Shown: piece by piece, positions 62,982 through 64,000 of the stretch
Position numbering within the stretch: position 1 is the stretch's first letter
How the letters are laid out: each line of letters opens with the position of its first letter
Assembly: GCA_050301795.1 (NCBI GenBank)
Contig: JBNKZU010000004.1
Location: 1-64,000, forward strand
Length of the DNA: 64,000 nucleotides
Direction: 5' to 3'
DNA from: JBNKZU01 sp050301795
GTDB taxonomy: Bacteria; Pseudomonadota; Gammaproteobacteria; Thiohalomonadales; Thiohalomonadaceae
Translations under genes and position numbers: made by a program
The notes under the pieces: model-generated
Databases searched by the model: none
Told to the model about the DNA's origin: nothing
The model's input: only the letters and a program-made list of their open reading frames with translations

Positions 62982-64000
62982 TTAGCTAAAAACGTCAGCT
63001 GTAATGTTGTTGAACCATGAGTGAGCGTAGCCCACTTCACGTTTACGCATTGCCATAGTGGTTTTGTCATAACCTGGAGTCAGACCGCCAGAACCGGCAA
63101 CCTTGTCGATTTTGCTCGATTCGTTGTTATAACGGTAAACCATTGCCACAGAGATGCCGTCATCAGGAGTGATGAGACTGTAGCAGGTGTTAACATACGA
63201 AGGCTGAGGAGTATCCACGCCATTCAACAATGCAACAACCGCTGCGGCACAAACCTTTGCCTCTGAGTTTGCTGCATAGCCTGACTTAGGAAGCGGGCTT
63301 TGTATCGCAGCATCACCAATCACATGAATATTCTTGTGAATGGATGACTCGAAGGTTTTCAGGTCTACAGGACACCAGCCTGACTCGTTTGTCAGACCTG
63401 CAACTTCAGCAATGACTCCAGCTTTTTGCGCTGGAATGATGTTAACCACATCGCCTTTAACATCTTCCACTGCAGCAGATACAGTACGGGTTTTTGCGTT
63501 GACTGACTCAACCTTACCGCCATTTGCTGCACTAACCCACTCGATCATGCTGTTATCAGTGCCGTAACCATAATGCTTTTTCCAACCTGCCATGAACAGA
63601 CCGAATTTTGAGAACTTATCCTTAGGATCAAGGATGATGATCTTCGATTTCGGTTTGTTGTTTTTCAGGTACCAAGCGATCTGTGAAGCACGCTCATAAG
63701 GTCCAGGAGGGCAACGGAAAGGGTTGGGTGGTGGTGCTATAACGACCGTGCCACCATCCTTCATCGCTTTTAACTGGTTATGCAAGGTAACGGTTTGAGA
63801 ACCAGCTTTCCAGGCATGTGGGATATCCTCAGCAACCTTCTCATCGTATCCTTCAATGGTATCCCAACGGAACGAAACACCTGGAGAGACAATGCAACGA
63901 TCATAGTTAAAGCTTTTACCGCCAGCTGTTTTAACAACACGCTTGCCAGCATCAATTGAGGTAACCTTGTCGTTTACCACATTTACGCCGTGACCCGAAA
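62982..64000 (-). CDS. fccB: Flavocytochrome c sulfide dehydrogenase flavin subunit (partial)
   Basis: The C-terminal 339 residues of FccB/SoxF; the reading frame stays open past the right edge, and the N-terminal FAD motif lies outside. Visible are YDRCIVSPGVSFRWD, APPPNPFRCPPGPYERAS (redox Cys), IHVIGDAAIQSPLPKSGYAANSEAK and the FccB C-terminal domain with VNTCYSLITPDDGISVAMVYR, holding the second cysteine. With cytochrome subunit FccA it oxidises sulfide in the periplasm. The internal GTG at 63980 is not the true start. Confidence 0.93.
   Translation of the reverse strand, partial: SGHGVNVVNDKVTSIDAGKRVVKTAGGKSFNYDRCIVSPGVSFRWDTIEGYDEKVAEDIPHAWKAGSQTVTLHNQLKAMKDGGTVVIAPPPNPFRCPPGPYERASQIAWYLKNNKPKSKIIILDPKDKFSKFGLFMAGWKKHYGYGTDNSMIEWVSAANGGKVESVNAKTRTVSAAVEDVKGDVVNIIPAQKAGVIAEVAGLTNESGWCPVDLKTFESSIHKNIHVIGDAAIQSPLPKSGYAANSEAKVCAAAVVALLNGVDTPQPSYVNTCYSLITPDDGISVAMVYRYNNESSKIDKVAGSGGLTPGYDKTTMAMRKREVGYAHSWFNNITADVFS

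Overview
The window is chromosomal DNA from a moderately AT-rich, probably marine or halophilic, sulfur-oxidising gammaproteobacterium. The evidence is housekeeping genes in gammaproteobacterial order (yceD-rpmF-plsX-fabH-fabD-fabG-acpP-fabF-pabC-mltG, and tRNA Gly-Cys-Leu), a sulfide:quinone oxidoreductase, the flavoprotein subunit of flavocytochrome c sulfide dehydrogenase at the right edge, and a complete ectoine operon (ectABC) with a divergent MarR-type regulator. No rRNA, CRISPR array, prophage or intact insertion sequence is visible.

Layout. 1-434: tRNA-Asn with two upstream-coordinate repeat units carrying copies of its 3' end and terminator. 0.5-8 kb: aminotransferase, yvcK, uvrB, a DUF4124-trypsin-like secreted protease, and an alpha/beta hydrolase. 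8-9.3 kb: tRNA-Gly, -Cys and -Leu, with tandem repeats of both the 3' and the 5' end of tRNA-Leu. 9.4-13.2 kb: maf and a two-gene biotin carboxylase/carboxyltransferase (probable two-subunit pyruvate carboxylase). 13.4-21.7 kb: the fatty-acid synthesis cluster. 21.7-23.5 kb: a small membrane protein, a YccA-like protein, tRNA-Ser with a structured leader, and a DUF188 protein. 23.6-28.5 kb: an RND/MMPL exporter, a LolA-like periplasmic protein and an outer-membrane protein, probably one envelope lipid-trafficking system. 28.7-33.8 kb: TonB-dependent receptor, TonB, SCO1-like protein, DUF5062 protein and DyP peroxidase. 33.8-38.3 kb: PPK2, a 293-bp MITE, cysG, rhodanese, an S24-like protein lacking the catalytic lysine, and a DUF123 protein. 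38.9-44.4 kb: a hybrid histidine kinase with an EAL-type response regulator. 44.5-47.4 kb: ectoine genes. 47.5-52.6 kb: an orphan lipoprotein and mfd. 52.8-55.9 kb: small membrane protein, sqr behind a near-perfect sigma-54 promoter, and a sigma-54 activator. 55.9-58.4 kb: agmatine-to-putrescine genes. 58.5-64 kb: ygiQ, relA and partial fccB.

The genes work together in three visible themes: sulfide oxidation (sqr under a likely local sigma-54 activator; fccB), osmotic adaptation (ectABC/ectR), and envelope and fatty-acid biogenesis.

The most unusual content is non-coding. A family of hairpin-rich repeats, whose hairpin loops typically carry TCCT, sits against tRNA-Asn, tRNA-Leu (both sides) and tRNA-Ser and re-duplicates 19-22 nt of the tRNA ends, resembling the classical tyrT repeats of E. 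coli but at several loci. Two sigma-54-type promoters (sqr and the TonB receptor), the latter with a well-placed inverted repeat, are also worth testing.
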